This document shows positions 22,331 through 33,000 of a DNA stretch of 64,000 nucleotides, one piece after another. How positions within the stretch are numbered: the stretch's first letter is position 1; each line of letters begins with the position of its first letter. Origin of the DNA: Anaspis maculata (Eukaryota; Arthropoda; Insecta; Coleoptera; Scraptiidae); NCBI GenBank assembly GCA_949128115.1, contig OX421963.1, positions 76,627,635 through 76,691,634 of the forward strand, read 5' to 3'. The notes beneath the pieces are model-generated. The model made no database searches and was not told where the DNA came from. It saw nothing but the letters and a program-made list of their open reading frames with translations. Both the position numbers and the translations under genes were made by a program.

Positions 22331-24480
22331 TACGACATTAGGGATGGAGTTGGATTGGTCAAATAGGACGTTGCGAAATCAGTCGCTGTGGTTTTATTCC
22401 TCGATAGAAACTTACCATTCAGGTCTCGCTGGAAAGCTACAAGGATGTACTTTGGTCTGAGCCTATGGACATTTCCAAAATTCAAAGAAATTTTTGAATT
22501 TCGGAATTTGAATTCAAATTTGAAAAATTACAAATGTTCAACTTTTGATTTTTCTTTTACCCTGTATATACTGCCGTCATAATTATTAATTTTAATTAGT
22601 ATTGATGACTTCAAATTTCAATGGAAGGAAAATTGATCAAACAACAACTCTACCAAGTGGCATCCCACCATTATGAAACTCAAGTTTCATACAGTCCTCA
22701 GCATCAAGCATCAGGACTATTTTACTTTTTTTGTGTATTGATGAAGGACGAGGAGTAGGCCGAAGCTCACACTGGATCTTTTAGGACTTTTAATATGTTG
22801 AACTAGATGCTCAACTGAACTTATGTATGTACGAAAATTCGGCTGAGTTTCATTTTCGTTCGCTTTTTTTCCTGTGATTCCAGGACTAAGGGGCGCTTCA
22901 CAATTTTTGCCCAGAGAAGCTGACGATCTTAATCCGGCCCTGATATAACAAAAACTATCGTACAAAATTATTGTCTGTTGATAGAGAGGAAGGCCAGGTA
23001 TACGTAAGTACCTTATTCCGAAATAAGCGGAGGTGTTTGAAAATCAATTTATGAGATGTGAAAGGCGTGATTTTGTTCGTTTTTCAATTTATTTTAGGTG
23101 ATAAAATTATGAAAGTATCACACACAACACCACTATGAGACATTATACCATTGCTCAAGACTAGTTTTTTCCTCCATCTACAAACGCAACAATTCCATAT
23201 ACTTAATTCTCTTTTGATGTAGATTTAACGACACACTGCGTTCGTTTTAAATCGATCTCATAAGCGAAATGAACAACACTCGGCCATTAAAATAAAGTAT
23301 TTAATAACAATCCAGAAGGAATAGCATTATACCTATAAATACACCTATCCTGAAAACTGCGTTATGAATATGCACATCACCTCCAGGACACCATTAAGTT
23401 TCTTATTCGAGTGCTTTAATACGAAAATTATTTTACCATTAGCTGCTGTAGGTAGGTAGGTAGATAGGTAGGTAGAGAGAGAAAGAGACCTTGCATAGAA
23501 TTCGGAGTTTTATGCCAATTGCCCACACATTCGTGAGCTCCACTCGATTGGAAATGCATAACTCAGAATCGAAGAATTAATCATTCACACTTTGCAATTA
23601 TTTGACTCAGGTGAGGTGAGAAAAAGTGCGCTATGCGCTCTCTGGTGTGGTTCCGCTCGAGCTATAGTGAGTATTGTGGAAAAGTTTTCGAAATTTACGA
23701 CCTGGGTAGGTGCGTACAGGTATCTTTCACCGGGTGTACGCTACATGCTTTTGCATATGCGAGAGCTGAATGTTTTGAAGAAAAATGGCTAATTGCCGCC
23801 TACGGGCTGATTCCTGGCGCGCTTTCTGGCTCTGCGGGAGTTCGTGACTGCGAAACTTGGGCCTATTCCAGTGGCGTAGCAAGCAGAGGTACAATGGGCT
23901 ACTTGCCTAAATTTTTTTTATTGGCTTAATCGAAAGTATGGGCAAAAATATTGTACCCGTATTTTTTCTTTTTCCTAAATTCCCAAAATTGCGGCCGTAG
24001 TGTCTGTTTCAAAAATATATTTGTGACGTCACAAATATACTAAAAACTAAACAAACAGCACTGTTGGGTTGAAAACTCAAAAAACAGTTAGAGTGGCTTG
24101 ACAATATTTGAAAAATACAGACAGAAAAATTTCACTAAAGATTCCCGACTTTTACCAACCTTTTGAAAAAAAAAATCGAAAAAAAAATCTTTTTAATCAA
24201 TGGATATATTTCCCGGAAATTTTCAGGAAATACTATTTATTACTCTTGTTGATGATTGAAAGTGTTTTCAGTCAAATCTGTTTCATTGGCAAGTACCCCA
24301 TTCAAAGCAACTTTTCTGTACAGAATGTTGCACCAGAACTAACGTGTGTGAACAATGTTTCCGGGGAAAAAAGTCTTGTACAATTTTGAAAGTTTGAGGA
24401 AGTCGAGGAGGGAGTGTTTATTCAAATCGTCATGGTGGACATAAAACACCTTGCAAATTATACTTAGAAGTTGACTTTCT
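22331..24480. other. No gene seen; simple repeats and one CRE palindrome
   Basis: The sequence is unassigned. A (GGTA)n microsatellite lies at about 23450-23475. A segment at about 24250-24305 recurs in reverse complement at 28872-28935. The region 22370-22460 resembles 61600-61690 weakly (both contain CCATTCAGGTCTC). No coding region is supported. Confidence 0.4.
24016..24039. promoter_or_regulatory. 24-bp perfect palindrome around a CRE site
   Basis: The centre is TGACGTCA, the full cAMP-response-element consensus, extended symmetrically through TTTGTGACGTCACAAA to 12 bp on each side. A CREB/ATF-type bZIP dimer could bind, but no promoter or gene is recognised nearby. It may be the relic of a small palindromic repeat. 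Confidence 0.4.
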
Positions 24481-25080
24481 TCGATGGCATGCAATCTTTG
24501 CGTACCAGGTATGTGTACATATCGTTTCCGATCTTCAGTGTCCGTTGTCCAACATCCAGGATGAATTCGTACTTATCTGTCAACTTTAGATCAAGTATGA
24601 AGTCGTTAACAATGTCAGCGGTCCGTCAGTGGTATACAGTGTTGCCTTATTCCACGTCAAACAATTGCCTTCGTCGCTCCAGTAGCGATTACAAAAACGC
24701 AACTGTCCTCGTCAGGCTTTCCACTCAAAAGAAGGCTATTGGGTGACTTCCGCAGCAGTGATACGGAGAAATTCCTGGGGTATTGAGGACTGTCAGCCAG
24801 GGTGCGCTCCTCAGCACTAGCTGGGGTTGCATTTCCTGAACGTCCTTCTGGGCTAGGAGTTTTTCGCCACGGTGTGAAACGGCTGGTTGAACTCGAGCTT
24901 CACCTACAGTCCGACGCAGATGTCCCGGTTTTTCACAGCCGAAGCAACGTGGTCTTTCTCCAGTTCTTGGCTTGCCTTGAGCTTTGTTTGGAGATACAGC
25001 GCCGAGGAGTTCTTCGAACATTTCCTTGACAGAAATTTTGGGAGTATGTGATGTTCCGGACTCGTCAAAGTTCACCTCCC
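24480..25080 (-). pseudogene. Gypsy-type gag C-terminus and protease fragment
   Basis: Read on the minus strand, the first part holds a zinc knuckle, RCFGCEKPGHLRRTV, with the C-x2-C-x4-H of a retroviral CCHC box but Val where the last Cys should be. A second stretch, in another frame (about 24480-24610), reads DFILDLKLTDKYEFILDVG followed by QRTLKIGNDMYTY, the C-terminal part of a retropepsin-type protease as in Gypsy polyproteins. The Asp-Thr-Gly active site is not preserved. Frames are shifted between the two parts. The orientation is opposite to the Gypsy pol pieces at 27895-33000. Confidence is good for gag-protease, low for the clade. Confidence 0.65.
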
Positions 25081-26600
25081 TATACGACGATGAGTGCGCG
25101 AAGCATCTTTGGCTGCCTCAATGCGAATCGTTTGGATAAGCCAAATCGCAACTCGATACGTGCCAGTCACAAAAAAAGTGTAAAAAGATTCAATCCTGAA
25201 TAGCGCAGCTAAGAAATATAAGGCGCCGAAACTATGGTTTTCTTAGGTGTGGTTTAAATATAGGATTTGAATATAATCTTTTCTGCTTTTCTTGTTTTTT
25301 TTACAATTTTTAGATATTATACCTATACCTCATACCGAGTGTTTATAAATGTCTGTGATCGCATTGCCATTGGAATCCGAAACACCACGTATTATAGAGT
25401 TGAATTTTGGAAAACGGTCTCGTTCACTTCCTTATGACGTGATGTGAGAAATCTATGCGTTGGCTGCTTTATCGTGAAACACCTGTATATTAGAGCATAT
25501 AAATAAAGACATCGATCAATAAAAAGTCAATTCTATAATCTACCTACGATATATCATCATAAATTTTACGTAAACTTGAGATGCATCATTTTTTCTCAGC
25601 ACCTTGTTTGGACGACCACGATCTGGACCTTATCACACAGTGATATCGCAAGTACGTCTGGGATAAATCAACTTGTCGCCTCGCTAATTAGAAATCGGCA
25701 TTTTGTATCGTCAGTCTCCACAGTGCGATTTCAACTATGATAAGAGCAACTGGCGCAATTTGCCATCATCATCTGGCTCTCGATCGTCTCTCTTTAAAAA
25801 ACCCGTCGTCTAAGATTAAATGGGAAAAAGTAAGAGGTGTTGAGCAAGAGATATACCGTGGAGCTGTAATATACCAACTCTTAGATTCTAATCGAACATT
25901 TTATTATAATAAACAATCTGTTCTTGGCTATATGATTTCTACACTTAATTAATATCTCGGAAATTTTTTGTTTCTTGTGCACCAGGGGAAAAATTCCAAA
26001 GGGGAATTTTAATTGAAATCCGTTTTCTTGACAATTAAAACAAAACTGGAGCGCTGGGGCAATTAATCGCCTCTATCATCAAGTATATACTAGAGCCGAA
26101 GACCACACACAGAAGAATAAGATTTTCCTATGGCCGTACAAAGTGGACCTACACGATTCTAATTTATTAGGTTTAATTAGTAATTAGAGAAGCGGAATGA
26201 CTCAGACTAAGTACCTGCTATTTAGCTTCCGTATTTTTTGAATATACGAAACGGCTAATTCCAACCTTTTCGAAATTTTTCGATTAGCTACCAAAGATAA
26301 GCGCATCGTACGATAAGCATGAATAATAGTCTGTATTATCTTCAATGTAAATTTTCTCCTTGGCGTTTGACGGTGTCTGTCACAAAAAAAATCCAACGCA
26401 GGCAGCTTTCCACGACGAGAATACTTCGCCAAGTCGTCGCGAGACCTCTAACCATGTGGGCACCTAACTTGCAATTTTCATGTTGGAAATATTCCTACCT
26501 TTATATGAGTGAGCAGGTGGATATAATGAGTACTTGAGTAGGTACCATTCATGGAATAAGTGCACAAAATTGTGGTCAGAAAGTATCTATCTATAAGGAA
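25081..26600. other. No gene seen apart from a 55-bp mini-MITE
   Basis: Unassigned sequence. Short open frames at 25737-25952 and around 26202-26537 show no family signature. The 55-bp deletion derivative of a TA-flanked MITE is listed separately. Confidence 0.4.
25335..25389 (+). mobile_element. 55-bp deletion derivative of TA-flanked MITE
   Basis: The unit starts CCGAGTGTTTATAAATG and ends AAACACCACG, flanked by TA at 25333-25334 and 25390-25391. It shares TGTGATCGCATTGCC and TTGGAATCCG with the 131-bp copy at 58524-58654 and has lost the middle. Confidence 0.6.
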
Positions 26601-26611
26601 GGCCCAAGCGC

Positions 26612-27304
26612 AAGAGGTTTTGTTCTGCTGCATTCCTTGATATCATTCAAGCTTTCAACAAGGTTTGGCATGAGGGCCTTTTCTACAAAATGAAGAAGGA
26701 CCTACCGCACTCATACTGTCTTGAAATCGTTTCTAACTGGGGAGCCAGTTTTTCCATTTTCGGCGTACTTTAACCAAAAGGTCAAGTACTATCGATAACA
26801 TTGACCTAATAAATCATTGCTATGACATGTAACCTTGAGTTGACGTCAGAGTTTTTAAAATATTCGGCATGAGAGGTACACAAAAGTCAGGGTTGATGCC
26901 GCTGACTTGACTTCCAAATGGCTCCAATCCTAGGTTGTCCTGTTAGTTGTCCTTCCACAAAAGAAGGGAGTAAAATAATCTGGAGTTTCATTTAGATCGT
27001 CGGATAACGTGAAGGAAGTTACATCTGCAATAATGTATTTGCATTTGCAGAGGCTGCATTTGGATCATACACTCAAGGGAATGTACTGGTTCATGGGTGT
27101 CATTCGATGAACTGTCCACAGACAACAAACTCCTCTGTAGGTACAAGTTCATCATCAAGCCCAAAAAGATATCAAGGTATCCGACTATGGAGCTTCGCAA
27201 GCAACAGCAACATAGATAGCAATCAAATTCTAGTCCAAAACTCTTTGAATGATTTGCAATGCTCTCGATACATTCCCAACGAAGTCATCCACTATAACCT
27301 CTAA
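26612..27304 (+). pseudogene. Jockey-like RT fragments
   Basis: At 26621 the frame reads CSAAFLDIIQAFNKVWHEG, the RT motif A region of Jockey-type LINEs; the second residue of the usual AFDKV is here Asn, so the catalytic Asp pair is altered. The frame ends at a TAA at 26771. After a decayed interval, pieces of the C-terminal connection follow: HLDHTLKGMYWFMG (about 27060), ELSTDNKLL-like sequence, GIRLWSFASNSNID and RYIPNEVIHYNL (to 27304). Motifs B and C are missing, and at least two frame changes occur. This is a dead, internally deleted copy of a clade different from the CR1-like element at 1-6 kb. Confidence 0.75.
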
Positions 27305-27609
27305 GCTCTCACAGTGTCGTCCATCGGCCAGCAGCGCTATTGGGACCATTTTTTCACCTGTCCATCACCTTGATTCAGCATTGCATCAACACCGAGAATG
27401 TCGCCTCGATTCAACAACTCCAAAGGCGTTTACACTGGCGAAGCAACAGGAATTGTTGAAACTTCCAAGGAACATGAAAGAACGAAAAACTTAACGAAGT
27501 GTCTAGGTCGCCGTGTTCATCATCTAGTGGTTTTGGTTGCAAGGGCGGACGGTCTGACGTGTTCTTGCTTTGATGATTGGAAACTCAACGATGTTATGTA
27601 CCATTATTC

Positions 27610-27851
27610 GTCAGAGTACTCGGAATACCAGAGAAACCTGTGGGCGGAGCCTAACTGCGCGATCTGGATCCATCTACTGGTGCACCTAGATTTGCAATGA
27701 GATTTTAGGTTCGCCTGTGACCTGGTGATGGTCCACCACTCCAGCTGACGATGTTGCTTCCTCTATTTCAACATACGGACTCGTCCAAAACGATTTTTGT
27801 TTTTCTGTTCAGCCCCGCTCACAGGTGCCTGTGGTGTGCCGTCAACTCTAC
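27610..27851. mobile_element. 242-bp inverted-repeat element, copy 2
   Basis: This is the reverse-oriented homologue of 5429-5669 over its full length, including CACAGGTGCCTGTGGTGTGC near one end and ACCTGTGGGCGGAGCCTA near the other. One terminal repeat is more diverged. It lies between the Jockey-like fragment and the Gypsy RT remnant. Confidence 0.7.
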
Positions 27852-27894
27852 CTAGGATAGATGGAACACTGGGCACACTTTCTGGATCAGCATA

Positions 27895-28725
27895 GTTTTC
27901 AATAACTGCCTGGAGAAATGGATACCGGCAACCACCAGAATCCACAGCCGAACGACAAAAAAATTGCTTTCTCGGCAGGCAATAATGGGATGAACGGATA
28001 TGAGTTCCCCGCTTGCCGTTTGCCGTTTGAGCCTTCGCCTAAACGTTTGGCTTAGTACCCATATCTGGATGACATACAAATGATTGAGATTTTGAGCCAT
28101 GTGGTCTCTGCGGAAGGAGTGGAGACGGATACGGGGAAACTTGAGGCGGTTTTTCGATTTGACAAATCCCAGAGATAAGCACAACGCACCAAGTTTCTTG
28201 GGCTTGTGAACCTACTACAAAAGATTCGTGGAGAAGCTCGCAAACATTGCCAAGTCTTTACACAAAGTGATGAAAGAAAAGAGCCCTTTTTGTATCATTC
28301 AAGGATTGTGAGGATACATTTGGAACGCTCAAGATTGCCAGATCCTGGCATACTACCAAGTGCATAGCCAAGTTATCATGGATACGGATACCAGCAACAC
28401 CGGAATGGAAGCAGTGCTTAAGAGAAATCAGAACGGTAGAGAAAGTGTAATCCAGTACCTCATTGAAATCCCCAGCAAGCCAGAGAAAAATTTCTGCGTC
28501 ACGAGAAGGGAACTATTAGCTATCGTGGAAGCTGCTGATAACTCTCATCACATCAGTACTCTTATGGGCAAGAATTTTTTAATCTGAGTGAGCATCCTGC
28601 ATTCAAGTGGCTCCTGCAACCAAAGAGTCCTTGTAGACAAATGGCGGGATAGACCAAGAAGCTGCAACAGAAGATTCATAATTTCGTTGGCCGGGAAAAT
28701 CTCATAGAAATTTTGACACAAGAGT
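27895..28725 (+). pseudogene. Gypsy pol fragment: RT and RNase H
   Basis: RT motifs appear in shifting frames: IAFSAGNNGMNGYEFP and LPFGL-like sequence (about 27960-28030), then THIWMTY where the family has the catalytic YxDD, then YYKRFVEKLANIAKSLHKVM (about 28210). The RNase H start is VIMDTDTSNTGMEAVLKRNQ (28375 onward) with TRRELLAIVEAADN, where the Glu of RREL is kept. It runs to HPAFKWLLQPK in another frame and KKLQQKIHNFVGRENLIE. Multiple frameshifts and stops show it is dead. The usual junction to integrase is cut off at about 28725 and resumes near 31000, after the satellite block. Confidence 0.75.
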
Positions 28726-28729
28726 AGTA

Positions 28730-28945
28730 ATAATAAACAAGTGAGTATGCCTTCACGTGCGTGAGTCTCAGTAGCGCATTTTCTCAAAGAGGCATATTGT
28801 GAACGTAAAGAAATTTGGTTGAAGGAGAAACACCATTCCTTGCCCACTTTCTTCATTTGAAACTCATTGTGATATTTTGTTATCAGAATGGGGTACTTGC
28901 CAACTAAATAGATTTGAATGAAAATTCTTTCACTCATCAATATTT
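28730..28945. repeat. Dispersed repeat shared with 24250-24305
   Basis: The stretch 28872-28935, read on the minus strand, matches 24250-24305 (shared core TTGGCAAGTACCCCATTC). In both places it lies 150-180 bp beyond the 3' side of a Gypsy fragment, in the same orientation relative to that fragment. Its nature is unknown. Confidence 0.5.
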
Positions 28946-28952
28946 TTTTGTT

Positions 28953-30395
28953 TGAGGGCGGGAGCTGGGAGCGGCGACTAATCAAAAGTGGCCTATCTCT
29001 TCCCATTTTTAGTCAGCTATCTATATAGCGGAACAACTAGATCGCCATGTCTTCAAGGTTATGTTTTACATTTATCTCTTACTTTGGGGGCGGCGTGTGG
29101 GAGCGGCAGAGTTTGGCAAAGAAATTTTTCCACAGTTTGAGTTGGGAGTTTCTGAATGTTTGAGGTAACATTAAAATGTAAATCAGTGGAAATTATTGGA
29201 AGTTGCACTTTTTTTCTTTTGGGGGTGGAAGTTGGAGGCGGCGTCATATCAAAAGTAGCCTATTCTTTCCCATTTTTAGTAAGCTATCTATATAGCGAAA
29301 GAATTAGATCGTTATGTCTTCGGGTTTATGTTTTTCATTCATCTCTCACTTTGATGGCAGCGTATGGGGGCGGCAGCATTCGGCAAAGTAACTGTTGCAC
29401 AGTTTGAGTTGGAAGTTACTAAATGTAAGGGAAATATGACAATTAGTGAAAATTGTGAAAGTTGCATTTTTTGCTTGGAGGCGGCAGCTGGAGGCGGCGG
29501 CTAATTAAAGTGGCCTATCTTTTTCCAATTTCAGTCAGCTATCAATATAGTGAAAGAATTAGATCGCTATGTCTTCAGGTTCATGTTTTTCATTTATCTC
29601 TTACTTTGGGGGCGGCGTGTGGGAGCGGCAGCGTTCGGCTGAGCAAATGTTGCACAATTTGAGTTGGCAGTTCCTAAATGTTAAAGGGAACATCTTAATC
29701 AGTAACATTTGTGAAAGTTGCACTTTTTATCGTTTGGGGGCGGAATCTGGGGGCGGCGACTAACCAAAAGTAGCCTATCCTTTCCCATTTTTAGTCAGCT
29801 ATTTATATACCGATAGAATCAGATCGCTATGTCTTCGGGTTTATGTTTTTCATCCATCTCTCACTTTGATGGCAGCGTATGGGGGCGGCAGCATTCGGCA
29901 AAGTAACTGTTGCACAGTTTAAGTTGGAAGTTACTAAATGTAAGGGAAATATGACAATCAGTGAAAATTGTGAAAGTTGCATTTTTTTACTTGGAGGCGG
30001 CAGCTGGAGGCGGCAGCTGGAGGCGGCAGCTGGAGGCGGCGGCTAATTAAAAGTGGGCTATCTTTTTCCAATTTCAGTCAGCTATTAATATAGTGAAAGA
30101 ATTAGATCGTCATGTCTTCAGGTTCATGTTTTTCATTTATCTTTTACTTTGGGGGCGGCGTGTGGGAGCGGCAGCGTTCGGCTGAGCAAATGTTGCACAA
30201 TTTGAGTTGGCAGTTCCTAAATGTTGAAGGGAACATCTCAATCAGTAACATTTGTGAAAGTTGCACTTTTTATCGTTTGGGGGCGGAGTCTGGGGGCGGC
30301 GACTAACCAAAAGTAGCCTATCCTTTCCCATTTTTAGTCAGCTATTCATATACCGAAAGAATCAGATCGCTATGTCTTCGGGTTCATGTTTTTAA
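28953..30395 (+). repeat. ~258-bp satellite in alternating A/B monomers
   Basis: Five full units and one partial begin near 28953, 29221, 29477, 29736, 29993 and 30279. Units 2 and 4 are most alike (GATGGCAGCGTATGGGGGCG), and units 3 and 5 are most alike (GCAGCGTTCGGCTGAGCAAA), so the array is built of ~516-bp dimers. Unit 5 is longer because GGAGGCGGCAGCT is present three times before its variant, versus once in unit 3. Short open frames repeated in the array are by-products. The array interrupts the Gypsy pol between RNase H and integrase. Confidence 0.8.
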
Positions 30396-30700
30396 TTTTA
30401 AAGTGCTTGGGGGCGGTTTTTAGCAGTTTTTTCATGTTGGCGGCGCATATTGAAGACGGAATGTTTGTTGGCTTACGTTTATAAGTGGCAACTATGTATT
30501 ATTCAAAAAATGAGAACACTAGAGCATCAGGTCTGGTAGAAAGTGCAATATTATGTTATTTCAAGTTTATCGGGGGCGGTTTTCTCTATGTTGGCGGCGC
30601 AATATGGACATCCAATATAGCCTAGCCCTCCTTTGGGAGTGGCAGCTATGTAACAGCGAAAAAATTAGAAAGCTAGGTCGTCTAGTTTGGGAGGAGTTCG
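30396..30700 (+). repeat. Related GGGGGCGG-type direct repeat
   Basis: Two copies of GGGGGCGGTTTT followed by ATGTTGGCGGCGCA, at about 30411 and 30573, form a diverged direct repeat continuing from the satellite block. No coding region is supported. Confidence 0.5.
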
Positions 30701-30704
30701 ATGA

Positions 30705-30754
30705 ACGGACGGACGGACGGACGGACGGACGGACGGACGGACGGACGGACGGAC
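30705..30754. repeat. (ACGG)n microsatellite
   Basis: Fifty bases of perfect ACGG tetramer (12.5 copies). Translations give TDGR or PSVR repeats in various frames, which are artefacts. Confidence 0.95.
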
Positions 30755-30798
30755 AAAGCGGTTGCAATAGCGATTTTCATCAAGATGGAAAATGCGCT

Positions 30799-30899
30799 AA
30801 AAATAAGCATAAGCATTTGCTTAGATTGCTCAGGAGTTGTTGAGCAGACTCTCCCTAGCAACGCCTATGAAATCCAAGCAAATGCTTATGCTTATTTTT
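30799..30899. repeat. 29-bp inverted repeat beside the microsatellite
   Basis: Bases 30799-30827 and 30871-30899 are reverse complements with one mismatch (core AAAAATAAGCATAAGCATTT) around a 43-bp loop. It could be a small MITE or the structured tail of an element ending in the ACGG repeat. Confidence 0.7.
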
Positions 30900-30999
30900 T
30901 ATTAATACTACCCTATGTGTCGACAACCATGTAAGAAGGATTTCAAGCACCGCAAGAAACTTGAGAGGCAATAGGGATAGATAAATGGATGAGATGATA

Positions 31000-32990
31000 G
31001 ATAGATGAGAGGCACGTAAAGGCGATTACCATCGAAGTTCCGGATGATTGGACCACAACAGAGCTATGCCTACGTGATACAGGAAGAAAGGATCTCAACA
31101 TCGGAATGAGCGCGGAAAGGAAATGAAATGGAGACGATACACTGGAATTAACCGACATCTTCGACAGAGGATTTGCTTGAAAACCCTTCAGTCGCAGTAG
31201 GAAGTTGGGGAGGTGGCCAAAAATGGCAAGCGAAAAGTATCGCAGCTGGCTCTGCCAATAAAGAAGTGAGTTCCGTAGGTCCTAAGAGAAGTACATGATG
31301 GAATTTCTGGTGGTCAACTTGAAGTTGACAAGACCGGCTACAAAGTCGGGGAACGCTGCTTCCACTAGGTGAACTGCCTAATCGACGTAGAAACCCAATG
31401 CCGACGCCGACGTTGTTAAACTTGTGCAGCTATAGACAATTGACCTTATTGGGGAAAATGGCCGTTTCGTCGAGGAAGTTTTAGGGAATTAATTGTCAGA
31501 AGAGGTGTAAGTTGCCGCAGGCAACGGCGGCTGTTACGTCAATTGGTGGCACGTCAAAACTGTCACTTTGCTGTCTTGTGCATTCCACTACAAGCAAACT
31601 TTTGTTCCTGTGAACCCTTGGGACCCCGTAGGCTCTTTATTGGGCCCCATGTTGATGACCAGCGTCGTCGCAGACCTTTCTCTAAATCATCCATAGCTTC
31701 CGCCCTTCCGCCCAAGGAAGAGCAACAAACTGTCACATCCGCACGACCGCACGGAGGGAAACACACAAGCCCGTCGACCAGCCAAGAAAAAATCACCTCG
31801 GGCTGGCCGTGCAGAGTCCACCACCACCTACCTTTTTTCTTCGCTTTTTTTCTAAAGATTTTCTGCTTGGACTTCAGCTGGAGATCCGCATTTTTTATTC
31901 TAATAAGCTCGCCGTAGCTCTTTGTGTTCGGGACGTAAACATTGTCTTTTTTTACCGCAATGTTGCGCATTGCTGGGGGCGTAGTCTTTCAGCTGCGCAC
32001 CTCTGGGGCTAGATCTACTACAAGCCTGCTAAATATGCCAACCATAACATGAAATAAGAGACACAAATGCAAACCCATTTTCACATTACTTCTACTTGTC
32101 AAATTTCCATGTGAATAATGTGGGTATTGCAGGTATCCACTAGTGCCCACCTAGGCTACTAGACGTCGGAGCATGGTGTTCCTCGCGAAAACGTCCTCGA
32201 CGATCAAGTACCGAGCTCTACACCAGGTGGCGTTTTTTAAATGTAAATCGCCTATACAGATGCATCCAAGTCCCGTAGTCCTGGTCAGGTGGAGACTACT
32301 TATGACGTGGGAGCACTTTTTGAGTGCAGCGCGATAGACCTAGCTGGCCCATTTCTTGCAACGAGTGACTGCAGGAAATTCATTCTATTGTTGAGTTGCC
32401 ATCGACTTCTTTCCTGAATGACACGAAGCTTACGCTTTGCCAAATCAAGAAGCCGACACTATGGTCAAACTACTGGTTGATAGCCTGATCTGCTGTTTTG
32501 GAGTGCCTCTGAATAGCACTGTGATCAAGGATGGAACTTCAAGACGAACTTGTTCCAAGGCATTCCTTGCTCGACATTCAAAGAACTAAGGCAATGCTTT
32601 ATCCTCAGTCAAAAAAAAAACGATATAACGATGCAGTGAGACTATGGAACACCATTTGTCGACAGTAGTGGAGAATCATGATAAGGATTGGGACCTTAAT
32701 CTGACACTTTTCCTCATAGAAGCGTACCGAGCCGCTAGCCATCACACGACTGGAAAATCATTAGCGAAAGTGTTGTGTGGCCAAGAACTGCGTTTGTCTT
32801 GTGACTTTTTGTGTGGAGCACCAAGAGACACTTCCGGATCCACCAGCGAATACGTCGATGACCTGAGACAATCATTCAGGAGTTGACAAGGCAGCGGACA
32901 AGCTCTGCAAGTGATCGGATGAAGACCCGTTACGACAGAAGGGTAGATTCCTGCAGAAAAACTGATTCAATTTTTTGCACCTGAGTACAT
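31000..32990 (+). pseudogene. Gypsy pol fragment: integrase
   Basis: The linker reads DDWTTTELCLRDTG (about 31040). The zinc-binding region follows (31294-31419): HDGISGGQLEVDKTGYKVG, with Gln replacing the second His of the H2C2 motif, then a stop and VETQCRR. About 800 bp of unassigned sequence intervenes (31430-32240). The catalytic core resumes at 32262: VGALFECSAIDLAGPF (first Asp), PNQEADTMVKLLVDSL, CFGVPLNSTVIKDG (second Asp). The C-terminal part is in the frame 32644-32883: HHLSTVVENHDKDWD, EAYRAASHHTTGKS and ELRLSCDFLCGAP. The catalytic Glu region is lost. Together with 27895-28725 this is one decayed pol gene. Confidence 0.75.
31430..32240. other. Unassigned insert within Gypsy integrase
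   Basis: This interval separates the zinc-binding region from the integrase core and is about 750 bp longer than the family would need. Long frames are open on both strands (31543-31917 plus, 31563-31970 minus), part of it being basic (RPAKKKSPRAGRAES in one frame), but no family is recognised. It may be an insertion of another element. Confidence 0.35.
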
Positions 32991-33000
32991 TATACTGGGT

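Noticed and set aside
29569..30306. Repeated 64-66-codon frames in the satellite
   Set aside because: They recur because the satellite monomer recurs; no family signature.
30567..30934. Frames with TDGR or PSVR repeats
   Set aside because: Translation of the (ACGG)n microsatellite.
31563..31970. 135-codon minus-strand frame in the Gypsy integrase gap
   Set aside because: Overlaps an equally open plus-strand frame in GC-rich sequence and shows no recognisable domain.
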